64,000 bases of DNA from Marinoscillum sp965229915 (GTDB taxonomy: Bacteria; Bacteroidota; Bacteroidia; Cytophagales; Cyclobacteriaceae). This document shows positions 9,412 to 17,294 of this stretch, one piece after another (the first letter of the stretch is position 1; each line of letters starts with the position of its first letter). The stretch spans positions 1,426,001 to 1,490,000 of the forward strand of contig NZ_CBDDJZ010000001.1 in the NCBI RefSeq assembly GCF_965229915.1, in the 5' to 3' direction. A model generated the notes under the pieces. That model saw only the letters and a program-made list of their open reading frames with translations. It made no database searches and was not told the DNA's origin. Position numbers and translations under genes: made by a program.

Positions 9412-9879
9412 ATGGCAAAAGAACAACCTCGATTTTCGAATAACATTCAGATTAGAAACCGAAAGGCAAGTTTTGAATATGAATTTCTAGACAAGTATGA
9501 AACAGGCCTGGTACTGAAGGGTACGGAAATCAAATCCATTCGGGAAGGGAAAGCATCCGTCCAGGAAGCCTACTGTTACATCAACAATGGTGAGCTTTTT
9601 ATCAAAGGAATGAACATCTCCCCTTACTCAAACAGTTCGTTTGAAAACCACCAAATAGACCGAGAACGCAAGCTTTTGGTCAAAAAAAAGGAGTTGGAGA
9701 AAATTCAATCTAAGATCGAGGAAAAGGGACTAACGATCGTTCCTACCAGGATTTACATCAACAAGAGAGGATTTGCGAAGCTAGAAATAGCGGTGGCTCG
9801 TGGTAAAAAATTATATGACAAGCGAGATAGTATCAAAAAGAAAGATCAGGATAGAGAATTAAAACGAATGCGCATTTGA
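9412..9879 (+). CDS. smpB: SsrA-binding protein SmpB
   Basis: SmpB binds tmRNA and brings it to stalled ribosomes for trans-translation. The sequence shows the typical order: N-terminal NRKASFEYEF, then GLVLKGTEIKSIREGKAS, then KLLVKKKELEKI, and a basic C-terminal tail ending in DRELKRMRI. That tail is the part that enters the decoding centre. At 155 residues it is full length. Its last codons overlap the first possible start of the HNH gene by four bases, so translation of the two is probably coupled. Confidence 0.97.
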   Translation: MAKEQPRFSNNIQIRNRKASFEYEFLDKYETGLVLKGTEIKSIREGKASVQEAYCYINNGELFIKGMNISPYSNSSFENHQIDRERKLLVKKKELEKIQSKIEEKGLTIVPTRIYINKRGFAKLEIAVARGKKLYDKRDSIKKKDQDRELKRMRI

Positions 9880-10385
9880 ACATGACCGTCTTAGTACTAA
9901 ATGCAGATTACACTCCACTGTCAGTTTGTACGGTGGAGAGAGCCTTCTTGCTGATGTACTTGACCAAGGCGGACCTTATTTCAGAAGTTAAAGGAAAAAA
10001 ACTACGTTCTGTTGACGACTCCTATCCCTACCCCAGTGTGATCAAAATAAGGCAGTATATTCATGTTCCGTACAAAGGGGTAGTGCTTACACGACACAAT
10101 GTATTCAAACGAGACAACTACTGCTGTCAATACTGTGGATCCGGAAAAGATCTAACCCTGGACCACCTCATTCCAAAATCCAAAGGAGGTAAATCTACCT
10201 GGACCAATCTGGTCACTGCCTGCAAAAACTGCAACGCGACGAAAGGCGATTACAAACCCGAAGAGGTAGGGTTATCACTGGTCAAAAAACCAATAAGGCC
10301 TTCATATGTTATGTTCTTGAGGTTTTCAACGAAGCTTTTAAGCGACGACTGGATTCCTTATTTGGAACATAAAGTGAGTGCCTAA
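9876..10385 (+). CDS. HNH endonuclease family protein
   Basis: This 169-residue protein carries a zinc-stabilised HNH nuclease domain in its C-terminal half. It has CQYCG, then LTLDHLIPKSKGG with the catalytic His, then ACKNCNATKGD, giving two CxxC pairs. The N-terminal half (VLNADYTPLSVCTVERA) is typical of a widespread stand-alone HNH family common in Bacteroidota, whose biological role is not settled. Start ATG 9876 overlaps the smpB stop; ATG 9882 is an equally good alternative. It is chromosomal rather than part of a visible mobile element. Confidence 0.9.
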   Translation: MNMTVLVLNADYTPLSVCTVERAFLLMYLTKADLISEVKGKKLRSVDDSYPYPSVIKIRQYIHVPYKGVVLTRHNVFKRDNYCCQYCGSGKDLTLDHLIPKSKGGKSTWTNLVTACKNCNATKGDYKPEEVGLSLVKKPIRPSYVMFLRFSTKLLSDDWIPYLEHKVSA

Positions 10386-10386
10386 T

Positions 10387-11754
10387 ATGATTGATTTCAA
10401 AACGATCAACCCAGCAACAGAAGAGACTATAGAAGAATACCAATACGAAAATCCTAAGTCCCTTACCAAAAAAATCGAGCAGTCTTATAAAGCATGGGTT
10501 TCCTGGAAAGATACCTCATTTCAATATAGAAGCGACTTATTACTGACTCTCGCCAAATTACTAGTAAATGAAAAGGAAGATATAGGTCTATTGATCACAC
10601 AGGAAATGGGTAAACCCCTGAAACAAAGCATTGCTGAAATTGAAAAATGTGCTTGGGTCTGTGAATATTATGCCCACTCTGGGGAGATGTTTTTAAAACC
10701 AGACATTATCGAGTCAGATGCTACGGAATCTTTTGTCAGCTATGAACCACTGGGACCTATTATGGCCATTATGCCCTGGAATTTCCCCTTTTGGCAGGTG
10801 TTTAGATTTGCTGCACCTAACCTGATGGCAGGAAATACAGGCATCCTTAAACACTCACCCAATACTACTGGCTGCAGCTTGAAAATACAGGCGCTGTTTG
10901 AAAAAGCTGGCTTCCCAGAAAATACCTTTCAATCCATCATTGCACATACGGATGATATAGAAGGGGTAATCGGAAATAAGTTCATTGCTGGGGTTACGCT
11001 AACAGGATCAACAAAAGCTGGAAGGTCAGTAGCCTCACTAGCTGGCAAGTACCTAAAAAAGACTGTATTGGAGCTTGGTGGAAGTGATCCATACCTGATC
11101 CTGGAGGATGCAGACTTATCCCTGGCCGCAGAAAAATGTGTTACCGGAAGGCTGATTAATACTGGCCAGAGTTGTATTGCAGCCAAGCGCTTCATTGTGA
11201 CATACAAAAATGAAGCAGAATTCACAGAGAAAGTGAGAAGCCTGATGGCTCAAAAAGAATTTGGAGATCCGGTATCCAATCAATTTGACCTTGGAAGTAT
11301 GGCAAGAGGAGACCTCAGACAACAATTGCACAATCAAGTCAAAAAAACTATAGAAATGGGAGCTCAGTGCATACTGGGTGGAACACTCCCAGACAGTGCC
11401 GGCTATTTTTATCCTGCCACCTTACTTACCAATGTAACCAAAAATATGCCTGCCTATGAGGAAGAGCTCTTCGGTCCAGTAGCAAGTATCCTGGTGGTAA
11501 AAGACGAGGAAGAGGCCATACGAGTGGCCAATGATACTTCTTACGGATTAGGTGGTGCTGTTTTCACTGATGATCCTATTCGAGGGAAAGAAATCGCTCA
11601 TCAAATTCAAGCAGGCTGTGTCTTTGTCAATGACTTTGTGAAGTCTGACCCAAGACTGCCGTTTGGAGGGGTGAAGTCGAGTGGATATGGACGAGAGCTA
11701 TCGCCATTGGGAATCAAGGAATTCGTCAATGCTAAAACTGTTTACCTCACCTGA
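10387..11754 (+). CDS. NAD(P)-dependent aldehyde dehydrogenase, succinate-semialdehyde type
   Basis: The protein is an ALDH superfamily enzyme. The cofactor-binding region includes MPWNFPFWQVFR and LTGSTKAGRS. The general-base glutamate lies in LELGGSDPY and the catalytic cysteine in NTGQSCIAAKR; a C-terminal EELFGPVASI follows. At 455 residues without an N-terminal extension it resembles the short Sad/YneI succinate-semialdehyde dehydrogenases that oxidise C4 semialdehydes. Substrate is inferred from overall likeness only. A GTG at 10378 would add three residues and overlap the HNH gene, but the ATG at 10387 gives a more natural N-terminus. Confidence 0.88.
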   Translation: MIDFKTINPATEETIEEYQYENPKSLTKKIEQSYKAWVSWKDTSFQYRSDLLLTLAKLLVNEKEDIGLLITQEMGKPLKQSIAEIEKCAWVCEYYAHSGEMFLKPDIIESDATESFVSYEPLGPIMAIMPWNFPFWQVFRFAAPNLMAGNTGILKHSPNTTGCSLKIQALFEKAGFPENTFQSIIAHTDDIEGVIGNKFIAGVTLTGSTKAGRSVASLAGKYLKKTVLELGGSDPYLILEDADLSLAAEKCVTGRLINTGQSCIAAKRFIVTYKNEAEFTEKVRSLMAQKEFGDPVSNQFDLGSMARGDLRQQLHNQVKKTIEMGAQCILGGTLPDSAGYFYPATLLTNVTKNMPAYEEELFGPVASILVVKDEEEAIRVANDTSYGLGGAVFTDDPIRGKEIAHQIQAGCVFVNDFVKSDPRLPFGGVKSSGYGRELSPLGIKEFVNAKTVYLT

Positions 11755-11800
11755 TTCTAAACATCAACCCTTGCCGACCTGTTAGTTTAATGTACCAAAC

Positions 11801-12178
11801 ATGAATATTATGCAGATTAGTGAAGGAGAATACCTATTCATATACAACAGTAACATGATTCAGGACAAGACGGCTAAAGGTTATGCTTTGTCCATTAAAC
11901 ATGTAAAAATCAATGAAAAAGACATCCACAAGGATCATCTCACACCCAAGCAGATAGCTGAGATTGCTAATCACCTGGATATATCTATCAAAGAGTTGTA
12001 TAGAGAAAAAAGTGCCACTGCATATGAACAGTTTACGGATGATGAATTGATCCGTGTGTTGTCCATTGATCCTTCCAAAATGAAAACTCCAATTATAGTT
12101 TCTCCGAAACATTCCTTTATTGTAGGTTCGTCTTATGAACTCATTAAAGAAGAACTAAGTGTAAATGAAACGAAATAG
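11801..12178 (+). CDS. ArsC/Spx-like thioredoxin-fold protein without catalytic cysteines
   Basis: This 125-residue protein follows the layout of the arsenate reductase/Spx family. An early beta-alpha unit is followed by HLTPKQIAEIANHLDISIKELY, a DELIRVLSIDPSKMKTPIIV segment and a C-terminal VGSSYELIKEELS. The second and third segments match ArsC-like proteins in position and spacing. It contains no cysteine, so it cannot be a thiol reductase and more likely binds a partner. ATG 11801 and ATG 11810 are both possible starts. It overlaps the next lipoprotein gene by 14 bases, suggesting co-expression. Confidence 0.65.
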   Translation: MNIMQISEGEYLFIYNSNMIQDKTAKGYALSIKHVKINEKDIHKDHLTPKQIAEIANHLDISIKELYREKSATAYEQFTDDELIRVLSIDPSKMKTPIIVSPKHSFIVGSSYELIKEELSVNETK

Positions 12179-12557
12179 ACCATACCCGATCATTCTGATA
12201 TTAAGCGTGCTGATAGCAAGCTGTACTACAGATAACGATCAACAAAAGCTTTCTAAAGAAGAGTTAGTAGAACGCCTGGAAAAGAAACAAGAAGATCTGG
12301 AAAAGGACTTACAGAAATTAAAGAAAGATTCTGAAGACCTATCAGAGGATGCGCGGTATCAATTGTCCAAGGCCTTGGATAGAATTGAGGATGAGCGAAG
12401 TAAAGTCAAGCGTCAAATCCGTAAGGTCAAGCGAGCATCTGATAAAGAACTGGATAATTTGAAAGAAGAGGTCGATGATTTTTTGGAAACCTCCTCGAAA
12501 GAAATGGATGAGATTTTTCAAAAAACAAAAAAGGCTCTTAAAGATTTAGACCAATAA
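12165..12557 (+). CDS. coiled-coil lipoprotein
   Basis: The 130-residue product starts with a signal peptide ending in the lipobox LIASC (Cys20), so it should be anchored to a membrane. The rest (about residues 30-128) is almost entirely charged, with heptad-like Leu and Lys/Glu patterning that predicts one long coiled coil. I recognise no named family; possible roles are envelope spacing or stress response. It is the last gene of the plus-strand run and is followed at once by a strong terminator. Confidence 0.75.
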   Translation: MKRNRPYPIILILSVLIASCTTDNDQQKLSKEELVERLEKKQEDLEKDLQKLKKDSEDLSEDARYQLSKALDRIEDERSKVKRQIRKVKRASDKELDNLKEEVDDFLETSSKEMDEIFQKTKKALKDLDQ

Positions 12558-12558
12558 A

Positions 12559-12584
12559 AAAAGGCTCGCAAATGCGAGCCTTTT
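12559..12584. terminator. bidirectional intrinsic terminator
   Basis: A perfect 11-bp stem, AAAAGGCTCGC paired with GCGAGCCTTTT, encloses the loop AAAT. A-rich sequence precedes it and T-rich sequence follows. It lies between the convergent lipoprotein and exbD genes, so it can stop transcription from both sides. Confidence 0.85.
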
Positions 12585-12608
12585 GTTTATATAGATCAAT
12601 TATCTTAA

Positions 12609-13073
12609 TCAATTACTATCTGCTCTTCTTACGGAGCTATATAGAACTTTCAAAGCATTAGCTTCTCTAAGTTCTTGCTGTACGTCAGACACGATACCCA
12701 TCTTCACATCCACATCTACCTTCATTGACATGGTGATCTTATCTCTCTCAGCCTCAGAAAGCTTATCCTTCTCCTGGTTTACGAACAACACGATATCATT
12801 TACATCTACCAGGTTGTCATTGGTCTGAACCTTAGGTTCATTACCGTATAGAGAAGTGTTTTTAGGCTCTCCGATATATATATAGCTAACCAAAGACTTT
12901 CTTTCGATTTTAGTAAGCTGAGTAGCTCTAGGAAGCTGTTGCTTCACCATAATATCGGTTTCTCTCATCACAGTAGTTACCATAAAGAAGAACAAGAGCA
13001 TAAAGATAATATCTGGAAGTGCTGCTGTAGGTATGTCCTGTTGTGTATTCGAACTCTTTTTAAACTTTGACAT
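12609..13073 (-). CDS. exbD: ExbD/TolR family biopolymer transport protein (second copy)
   Basis: This 154-residue protein has an N-terminal cytoplasmic stub, then one membrane segment (about residues 18-40, ALPDIIFMLLFFFMVTTVM). Its key aspartate, D20 in LPDIIF, is the proton-carrying residue of ExbD/TolR proteins. A periplasmic domain follows. With ExbB it would use the proton gradient to drive TonB-dependent outer-membrane uptake. It is the last gene of the cluster; a different, longer ExbD precedes it by 11 bases. Paired ExbD genes are common in Bacteroidota. Confidence 0.9.
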   Translation of the reverse strand: MSKFKKSSNTQQDIPTAALPDIIFMLLFFFMVTTVMRETDIMVKQQLPRATQLTKIERKSLVSYIYIGEPKNTSLYGNEPKVQTNDNLVDVNDIVLFVNQEKDKLSEAERDKITMSMKVDVDVKMGIVSDVQQELREANALKVLYSSVRRADSN

Positions 13074-13084
13074 AATTCAATGAT

Positions 13085-13717
13085 TTAATCTGGTTCAGCA
13101 ATTGATATTGCACGAGGAATACCTTGACGAGCCTTTTCATACATATCGTTTTGGATGTCATCCTCACGATCCAGGGCAAGCCATTCTTCCACAGTAATAC
13201 CTACTCGTTCTGCATATACTTCGTTGTAAGCAGCATTAATAGCGTCTAGTACGTCAATGAATAATTCGTAACTAGTACCACGTGCTGCCTTAAATGATAC
13301 CACACATTCCGTGGGGTCATCAGACGAATCAAGCTTTCTTCCGAATTGATTGATTTTCGTTTTCATAGAAGACGGCAGACTATTATAAATCTGAATACCT
13401 TCTTCTCCGGGAGAGCCAAAGTTCAAGATGAACTCTTTCACGTCTTGTTTTAGCTGATCCATATCATCTCTGTATGGTTCGTCCTCCACAAGGAGTTGAT
13501 CTCCTGAGTTCGCAAGAATTTTATAAATATTCTTGTCGTTTTTCGTCACCTCTGGTGGTGGCTCATTTGGGTCTGGCTTAGGAGGCAATCGCATTGCGAT
13601 ACCTTTGTCATTTGCTATTGTGGTAGTTACCAAAAAGAAAATAAGCAAAAGAAACGCAATGTCGGCCATCGACCCTGAGCTGACCTCAGGTGGTTGTCTT
13701 TTTTTACCTCTTGGCAT
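13085..13717 (-). CDS. exbD: ExbD/TolR family biopolymer transport protein (first copy, long form)
   Basis: The 210-residue protein has a basic N-terminus, one membrane segment with the conserved aspartate in SMADIAFLLLIFFLVTT, and a periplasmic region longer than usual for ExbD. That region carries a proline-rich linker (PPKPDPNEPPPEV) just after the membrane, which could span peptidoglycan. It probably forms part of one proton-driven motor with the neighbouring ExbB and second ExbD. Its start touches the stop of the 101-residue membrane protein upstream. Confidence 0.9.
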   Translation of the reverse strand: MPRGKKRQPPEVSSGSMADIAFLLLIFFLVTTTIANDKGIAMRLPPKPDPNEPPPEVTKNDKNIYKILANSGDQLLVEDEPYRDDMDQLKQDVKEFILNFGSPGEEGIQIYNSLPSSMKTKINQFGRKLDSSDDPTECVVSFKAARGTSYELFIDVLDAINAAYNEVYAERVGITVEEWLALDREDDIQNDMYEKARQGIPRAISIAEPD

Positions 13718-14022
13718 TATTTAATCAGTTTTGAAATTTCAGTGTATACAATTCCAACTACAGCTACTGCAAAGAATATGTACATAGCTATCAGACCAGC
13801 TCCTACCCATTTAGAAACTGATTCTGTCGCACCAGCAGCATTAGGGTCTGCCAAAGCATACCCAACAACAGCCACAACGATTAAAGCCCCTAAACCAATT
13901 CCTGACTTAATTAATGCTTGCGGATCGCTGATGATCTGTATGATAGGAAATACCACAGCAGCAAGAGCGCAGATGGCTATAAGTACATAGCCGGCGTATA
14001 AACCTACATCTATAATATCCAT
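13717..14022 (-). CDS. small multi-pass membrane protein of the ExbB-ExbD cluster
   Basis: The 101-residue product is predicted to cross the membrane three times (about residues 6-30, 41-60 and 73-96). It has few charged residues and no signal peptide distinct from the first helix. It lies between exbB and exbD, with 22 bases to exbB and a one-base contact to exbD, so it is almost surely co-translated with them. I know of similar proteins in this position in Bacteroidota TonB-energising operons. The molecular function is not established to my knowledge. Confidence 0.75.
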   Translation of the reverse strand: MDIIDVGLYAGYVLIAICALAAVVFPIIQIISDPQALIKSGIGLGALIVVAVVGYALADPNAAGATESVSKWVGAGLIAMYIFFAVAVVGIVYTEISKLIK

Positions 14023-14044
14023 AATGTCAGTTTAGTTTAGGTAA

Positions 14045-14872
14045 TTATTTAGAAAGATTGTGTTTCACTAGCATATCAACCAGGGAGATAGAAGCATCTT
14101 CCATGCTGTTTACCAATGAATCAATTTTAGATACCAGGTAGTTGTAGAACAACTGAAGGATAACAGCAACGATCAAACCACCAACTGTAGTCAATAGTGC
14201 TACTTTAATACCACCAGCCACAAGTGCAGGAGATACATCACCAGCCTCTGCGATCGCATCGAATGCTCCAATCATACCAATTACAGTACCCATGAAACCA
14301 AGCATCGGCGCCAAAGAGATGAAAAGAGAAATCCAAACCATTCCTTTTTCTAGCTTGCCCATTTCAACAGAACCATAAGCAATGATTGATTTTTCAACCA
14401 TTTCAATGCCCTCAGACATTCTCATCATACCTTGTACGAAGATTGATGCAACAGGTCCTCTTGTATTTCTACAAACTTCTTTAGCAGCTTCAACACCACC
14501 TGAAGAAAGAGCGCTTTCTACATTGCTCAATAATTTCTTCACGTTAGTTGTAGCCAGGTTTAAGTGAATGATTCTTTCGATAGCTACCGCTAAACCAAAT
14601 ATCAAACAAAGCAATACAATACCCATGAACCTAGCATCACCGTCAATGAATTGCTCTTTAACGATTTGATGAAAGGATGGCTCTGCTTCGTCCTCTATAG
14701 GTTCAGTGATTTCTTCAGCGATGGCTGCCACGGGTTCTTCTTCAACCACTGTGGTGCTATCAGCCACTTCAGTAGAGTCTGATGCTGCATCAGAACTGTC
14801 TTGTGCGAATGCATTCACTGAAGAAAAGGTGAAAACACCTGCCAACATCAAAAGAGATAATAACTGTTTCAT
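14045..14872 (-). CDS. exbB: MotA/TolQ/ExbB proton channel protein with N-terminal signal peptide and acidic extension
   Basis: The 275-residue protein carries the MotA/TolQ/ExbB domain in its last 190 residues. Three membrane helices (near 80-103, 177-200 and 215-240) and the LAPMLGFMGTVIGMIGAF motif form the channel. Unusually it begins with a cleavable-type signal peptide (residues 1-23, ending AFAQ), followed by a Ser/Asp/Glu/Val-rich acidic stretch to about residue 65. This would place the N-terminus in the periplasm. It is the first gene of the exbB-exbD operon. The extension is absent from E. coli ExbB but is seen in other Bacteroidota homologues. Confidence 0.92.
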   Translation of the reverse strand: MKQLLSLLMLAGVFTFSSVNAFAQDSSDAASDSTEVADSTTVVEEEPVAAIAEEITEPIEDEAEPSFHQIVKEQFIDGDARFMGIVLLCLIFGLAVAIERIIHLNLATTNVKKLLSNVESALSSGGVEAAKEVCRNTRGPVASIFVQGMMRMSEGIEMVEKSIIAYGSVEMGKLEKGMVWISLFISLAPMLGFMGTVIGMIGAFDAIAEAGDVSPALVAGGIKVALLTTVGGLIVAVILQLFYNYLVSKIDSLVNSMEDASISLVDMLVKHNLSK

Positions 14873-14940
14873 AATCTGTCTCGTAGTCTTCGGTTAAGTT
14901 TAAATTTTATGTAAGATTCGTAAATATATTAATAATTCAA

Positions 14941-15019
14941 CAACTGCAGAGAGGAAGGCCTGCATACCGCAGGCAAGGATTCTTCCGTAGGAATGCCTTC
15001 GGCAGAACCCTCGATACCC
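14941..15019 (-). repeat. interrupted duplicate of the tRNA-Ser 3' end
   Basis: Two blocks are identical to the 3' part of tRNA-Ser(GGA): 15005-15019 equals 15303-15317 (15 bases) and 14941-14958 equals 15280-15297 (18 bases). In the real tRNA they are 5 bases apart. Here 46 bases separate them, so the T-loop is interrupted just after its TTC. The inserted bases fold into three successive hairpins on the minus strand. The copy lies 4 bases after the GIY-YIG stop codon, so that gene is bracketed by tRNA 3'-end direct repeats. It has no 5' tRNA half and cannot make a tRNA. Confidence 0.85.
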
Positions 15020-15023
15020 AAAC

Positions 15024-15266
15024 CTAGATAATCCCTTCGGATTTGAGCCAATTGTGGCCATCACTAGATTTGAAGAATCTTTCTCTTTGTACGGCTTCCG
15101 ATCTCGTATCAAAAACCTCACTGTAAATCAATGTCCAGGGCCGTCTGCCGTTCGTATATCTTACTTTGCCTGAATTATACTGGTTCAAACGCTCTTGTAC
15201 GTCTTTAGAACTACCATAGTAATGAGTCCCATACGTGGTACTCTTCAGGATGTAAGCGTAATACAA
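15024..15266 (-). CDS. URI-type GIY-YIG nuclease domain protein
   Basis: The 80-residue protein is a bare GIY-YIG domain. The first tyrosine motif is degenerate (YAYILKS), followed by HYYGSSKDVQERLNQYN with the catalytic Arg, then YTNGRRPWTLIYSE and the metal-binding Glu in SEAVQRERFFK. Such small proteins resemble the UvrC nuclease domain and are often called excinuclease-like. The frame has only a TTG start (15266), 20 bases downstream of the tRNA-Ser 3' end. Its stop is 4 bases before the duplicated tRNA fragment. This tight framing suggests a minimal mobile or selfish unit rather than a repair gene. Confidence 0.88.
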   Translation of the reverse strand: MYYAYILKSTTYGTHYYGSSKDVQERLNQYNSGKVRYTNGRRPWTLIYSEVFDTRSEAVQRERFFKSSDGHNWLKSEGII

Positions 15267-15285
15267 ACTATTTCAAATTCAACTG

Positions 15286-15373
15286 CAGAGAGGAAGGGAT
15301 TCGAACCCTCGATACCCTTTTGGGGTATACACACTTTCCAGGCGTGCGCCTTCGACCACTCGGCCACCTCTCT
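15286..15373 (-). tRNA. tRNA-Ser (anticodon GGA)
   Basis: An 88-nt class II tRNA reads on the minus strand. The acceptor stem is AGAGAGG paired with CCTCTCT, with discriminator G. The D-arm includes GGCCGAGTGG. The anticodon stem CACGC/GTGTG encloses loop CTGGAAA with anticodon GGA. A long variable arm (TACCC/GGGTA) and T-arm GGGTTCGAATCCC complete it. CCA is not encoded. Its 3' end is duplicated about 300 bases downstream. Confidence 0.96.
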
Positions 15374-15459
15374 GTTTAGGTACTCGACCTATTTTACAAG
15401 CCAACAAAGAAATTAATAAAATAAAGAGTATGCAAATTTAAATTTCAATTCAAAAAACT

Positions 15460-16527
15460 TCAATTATCCATTTCGCCATTTAACGGAACAGCCAATTTTC
15501 TTCTGACAGCAGCAGTATTTTTCTCATTTCCCAGAAGAAACATAAGCTTGGATATCGCCGCTTCAGTGGTAATATCTCCACCGCTTACAATTCCTATATC
15601 ATTTAATCGCTTGCTTGTCTCGTAGCGGCCCTGTATTACTTCTCCTCCACTGCACTGACTCACATTATACAGCACTATATCCTTCTTCATCGCGTCTTCC
15701 AATATCTTAATGAACCAATCAAAGTTCATAGTGTTTCCTGACCCGTAGGTCTCCAAAATCACTCCACGCAGGCCTTTGATCTTGAAGAAGCTCTCCACAG
15801 TCGCTTTATTAATACTTGGGAAGATCTTAAGTATGGCCACATTATCATCAAAATTTTTGACCAGCTTCAGTTTGGCAGTAGGGTCATGAGGTGCCATATA
15901 AGTCTGTCTATACTCGATCTCAATCCCAGACTCGGCTAGATATGGATAGTTCTGTGACTGGAAGGCGGCAAATGTACTGCTACGTATCTTTTGTGAGCGG
16001 TTCCCTCTGAGTAAGAAGTAATTGAAATAAATACACACTTCATTGACCATAGGTACATTGCCATTTTTGGCAGAGGCAATTTCCAAAGCGGTAATCAAGT
16101 TTTCACGTGCGTCAGAACGTATCGACCCAATGGGAATTTGAGCTCCAGTGAAAATCACGGGTTTGTTGAGGCCCTTGAGCATGTATGATAAAGCGGAGGC
16201 ACTGTAGGCCATGGTGTCGGTGCCATGGAGGATCACGAATCCATCATACTGAGAGTAATTCTCGTAGATGATATAGGCCATATCCTGCCAATCTGTGTAA
16301 TTAATGTTGGAAGAATCTCTGGGCTCCGGGAAGGAAATCACCGTAAGCTTCAACTCTAAACCTCTCAACTCAGGTACGCGATCAATCACCCGGCCAAAAT
16401 TAAATGGTGCCAGAGCGCCGGATTCGTCATAAGCCATTCCAAACGTACCTCCTGTGTAGATAATCAGTATGGAATCTACTGGATCTACACTAGCTGTGGT
16501 TCGAATGTTGACAATTTTGTAATTCAT
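15460..16527 (-). CDS. ansA: type I (cytoplasmic) L-asparaginase
   Basis: The enzyme hydrolyses asparagine to aspartate and ammonia. The sequence shows both catalytic threonine motifs, YTGGTFGM near residue 25 and ILHGTDTMAYSASAL near 100, plus the GAQIPI and TYGSGN segments. It has no signal peptide, in keeping with the cytoplasmic AnsA class, and 355 residues is normal. It is the last gene of a seven-gene minus-strand operon and overlaps the tatD stop by four bases. No functional link to its carbohydrate-related neighbours is obvious. Confidence 0.93.
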   Translation of the reverse strand: MNYKIVNIRTTASVDPVDSILIIYTGGTFGMAYDESGALAPFNFGRVIDRVPELRGLELKLTVISFPEPRDSSNINYTDWQDMAYIIYENYSQYDGFVILHGTDTMAYSASALSYMLKGLNKPVIFTGAQIPIGSIRSDARENLITALEIASAKNGNVPMVNEVCIYFNYFLLRGNRSQKIRSSTFAAFQSQNYPYLAESGIEIEYRQTYMAPHDPTAKLKLVKNFDDNVAILKIFPSINKATVESFFKIKGLRGVILETYGSGNTMNFDWFIKILEDAMKKDIVLYNVSQCSGGEVIQGRYETSKRLNDIGIVSGGDITTEAAISKLMFLLGNEKNTAAVRRKLAVPLNGEMDN

Positions 16528-17294
16528 GGGTTGATGAAAAGGGTTTTGCTGTTTTGGCTCGTAATTTCCCCAATTTCTTCCACTTCTTTATTAAGAACTG
16601 AGGCGATTTTTTCGCAGACTAGTTTTACATAAGCGGGTTCATTTCTTTTTCCACGGTTCGGTGTTGGAGCCAAATATGGACTATCCGTTTCTAACATTAT
16701 GTGTTCAAGTGACACTTTTTCTATAACAGGCTCTAGTCCTCCTTTCTTAAAGGTTGCCACACCTCCTAATCCTAACTTAAAATTTAGTGCAATTATTTCC
16801 TCAGCCTGCTTAATATCTCCTGTAAAGCAATGAAAAACACCCGTCAACCCCCGGTTGGAATAAGGTCGCACCAAATCAATCGTTTCATCAATTGACTCCC
16901 TACAATGGATCACGATCGGAAGGTTATGCTTTAAAGCCAGTTCGCACTGAATTTTAAAAGCTTCCTGCTGCTGTTCAAAATAGGTTTTATCCCAGTAAAG
17001 GTCAGTTCCCATCTCTCCAACGGCACAGAAATGCCCTTTACCTAACAAATCCTCCACTTCATAAAGATGCTTCTCAAAGTCCTTTTCTACGGAACAAGGA
17101 TGTAACCCCATCATAGGGACGCAGTAGCCCGGATACTTATCTGCTAGGTTCATCATATCTTCAATAGACTCATGGTCGATGTTGGGCATATAAATACACT
17201 CCACTCCAGCATCTTTAGCTCTACTGATAACCTCTTCAATATCCTCTTTAAATTCTTTAGTGTAAATATGTGCGTGAGAATCTATTAATATCAT
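16524..17294 (-). CDS. TatD family metal-dependent hydrolase
   Basis: TatD proteins are TIM-barrel metal-dependent DNases. All family landmarks are present: DSHAHIY at the N-terminus, AVGEMGTDLYW with the bridging Glu, IVIHCRES, VFHCFTGD and the final LETDSPYLAP. At 256 residues it is complete. The gene overlaps both neighbours by four bases (deacetylase upstream, asparaginase downstream), which indicates translational coupling. The substrate is probably DNA, but that is known only for characterised relatives. Confidence 0.92.
   Translation of the reverse strand: MILIDSHAHIYTKEFKEDIEEVISRAKDAGVECIYMPNIDHESIEDMMNLADKYPGYCVPMMGLHPCSVEKDFEKHLYEVEDLLGKGHFCAVGEMGTDLYWDKTYFEQQQEAFKIQCELALKHNLPIVIHCRESIDETIDLVRPYSNRGLTGVFHCFTGDIKQAEEIIALNFKLGLGGVATFKKGGLEPVIEKVSLEHIMLETDSPYLAPTPNRGKRNEPAYVKLVCEKIASVLNKEVEEIGEITSQNSKTLFINP

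Noticed and set aside
14941..15019. Second tRNA-Ser gene
   Set aside because: Only the 3' part is duplicated and the T-loop is interrupted; no 5' half exists.
14900..15121. 73-residue minus-strand frame overlapping the GIY-YIG gene
   Set aside because: It is another frame of the nuclease gene and the hairpin-rich tRNA duplicate; no domain is visible.
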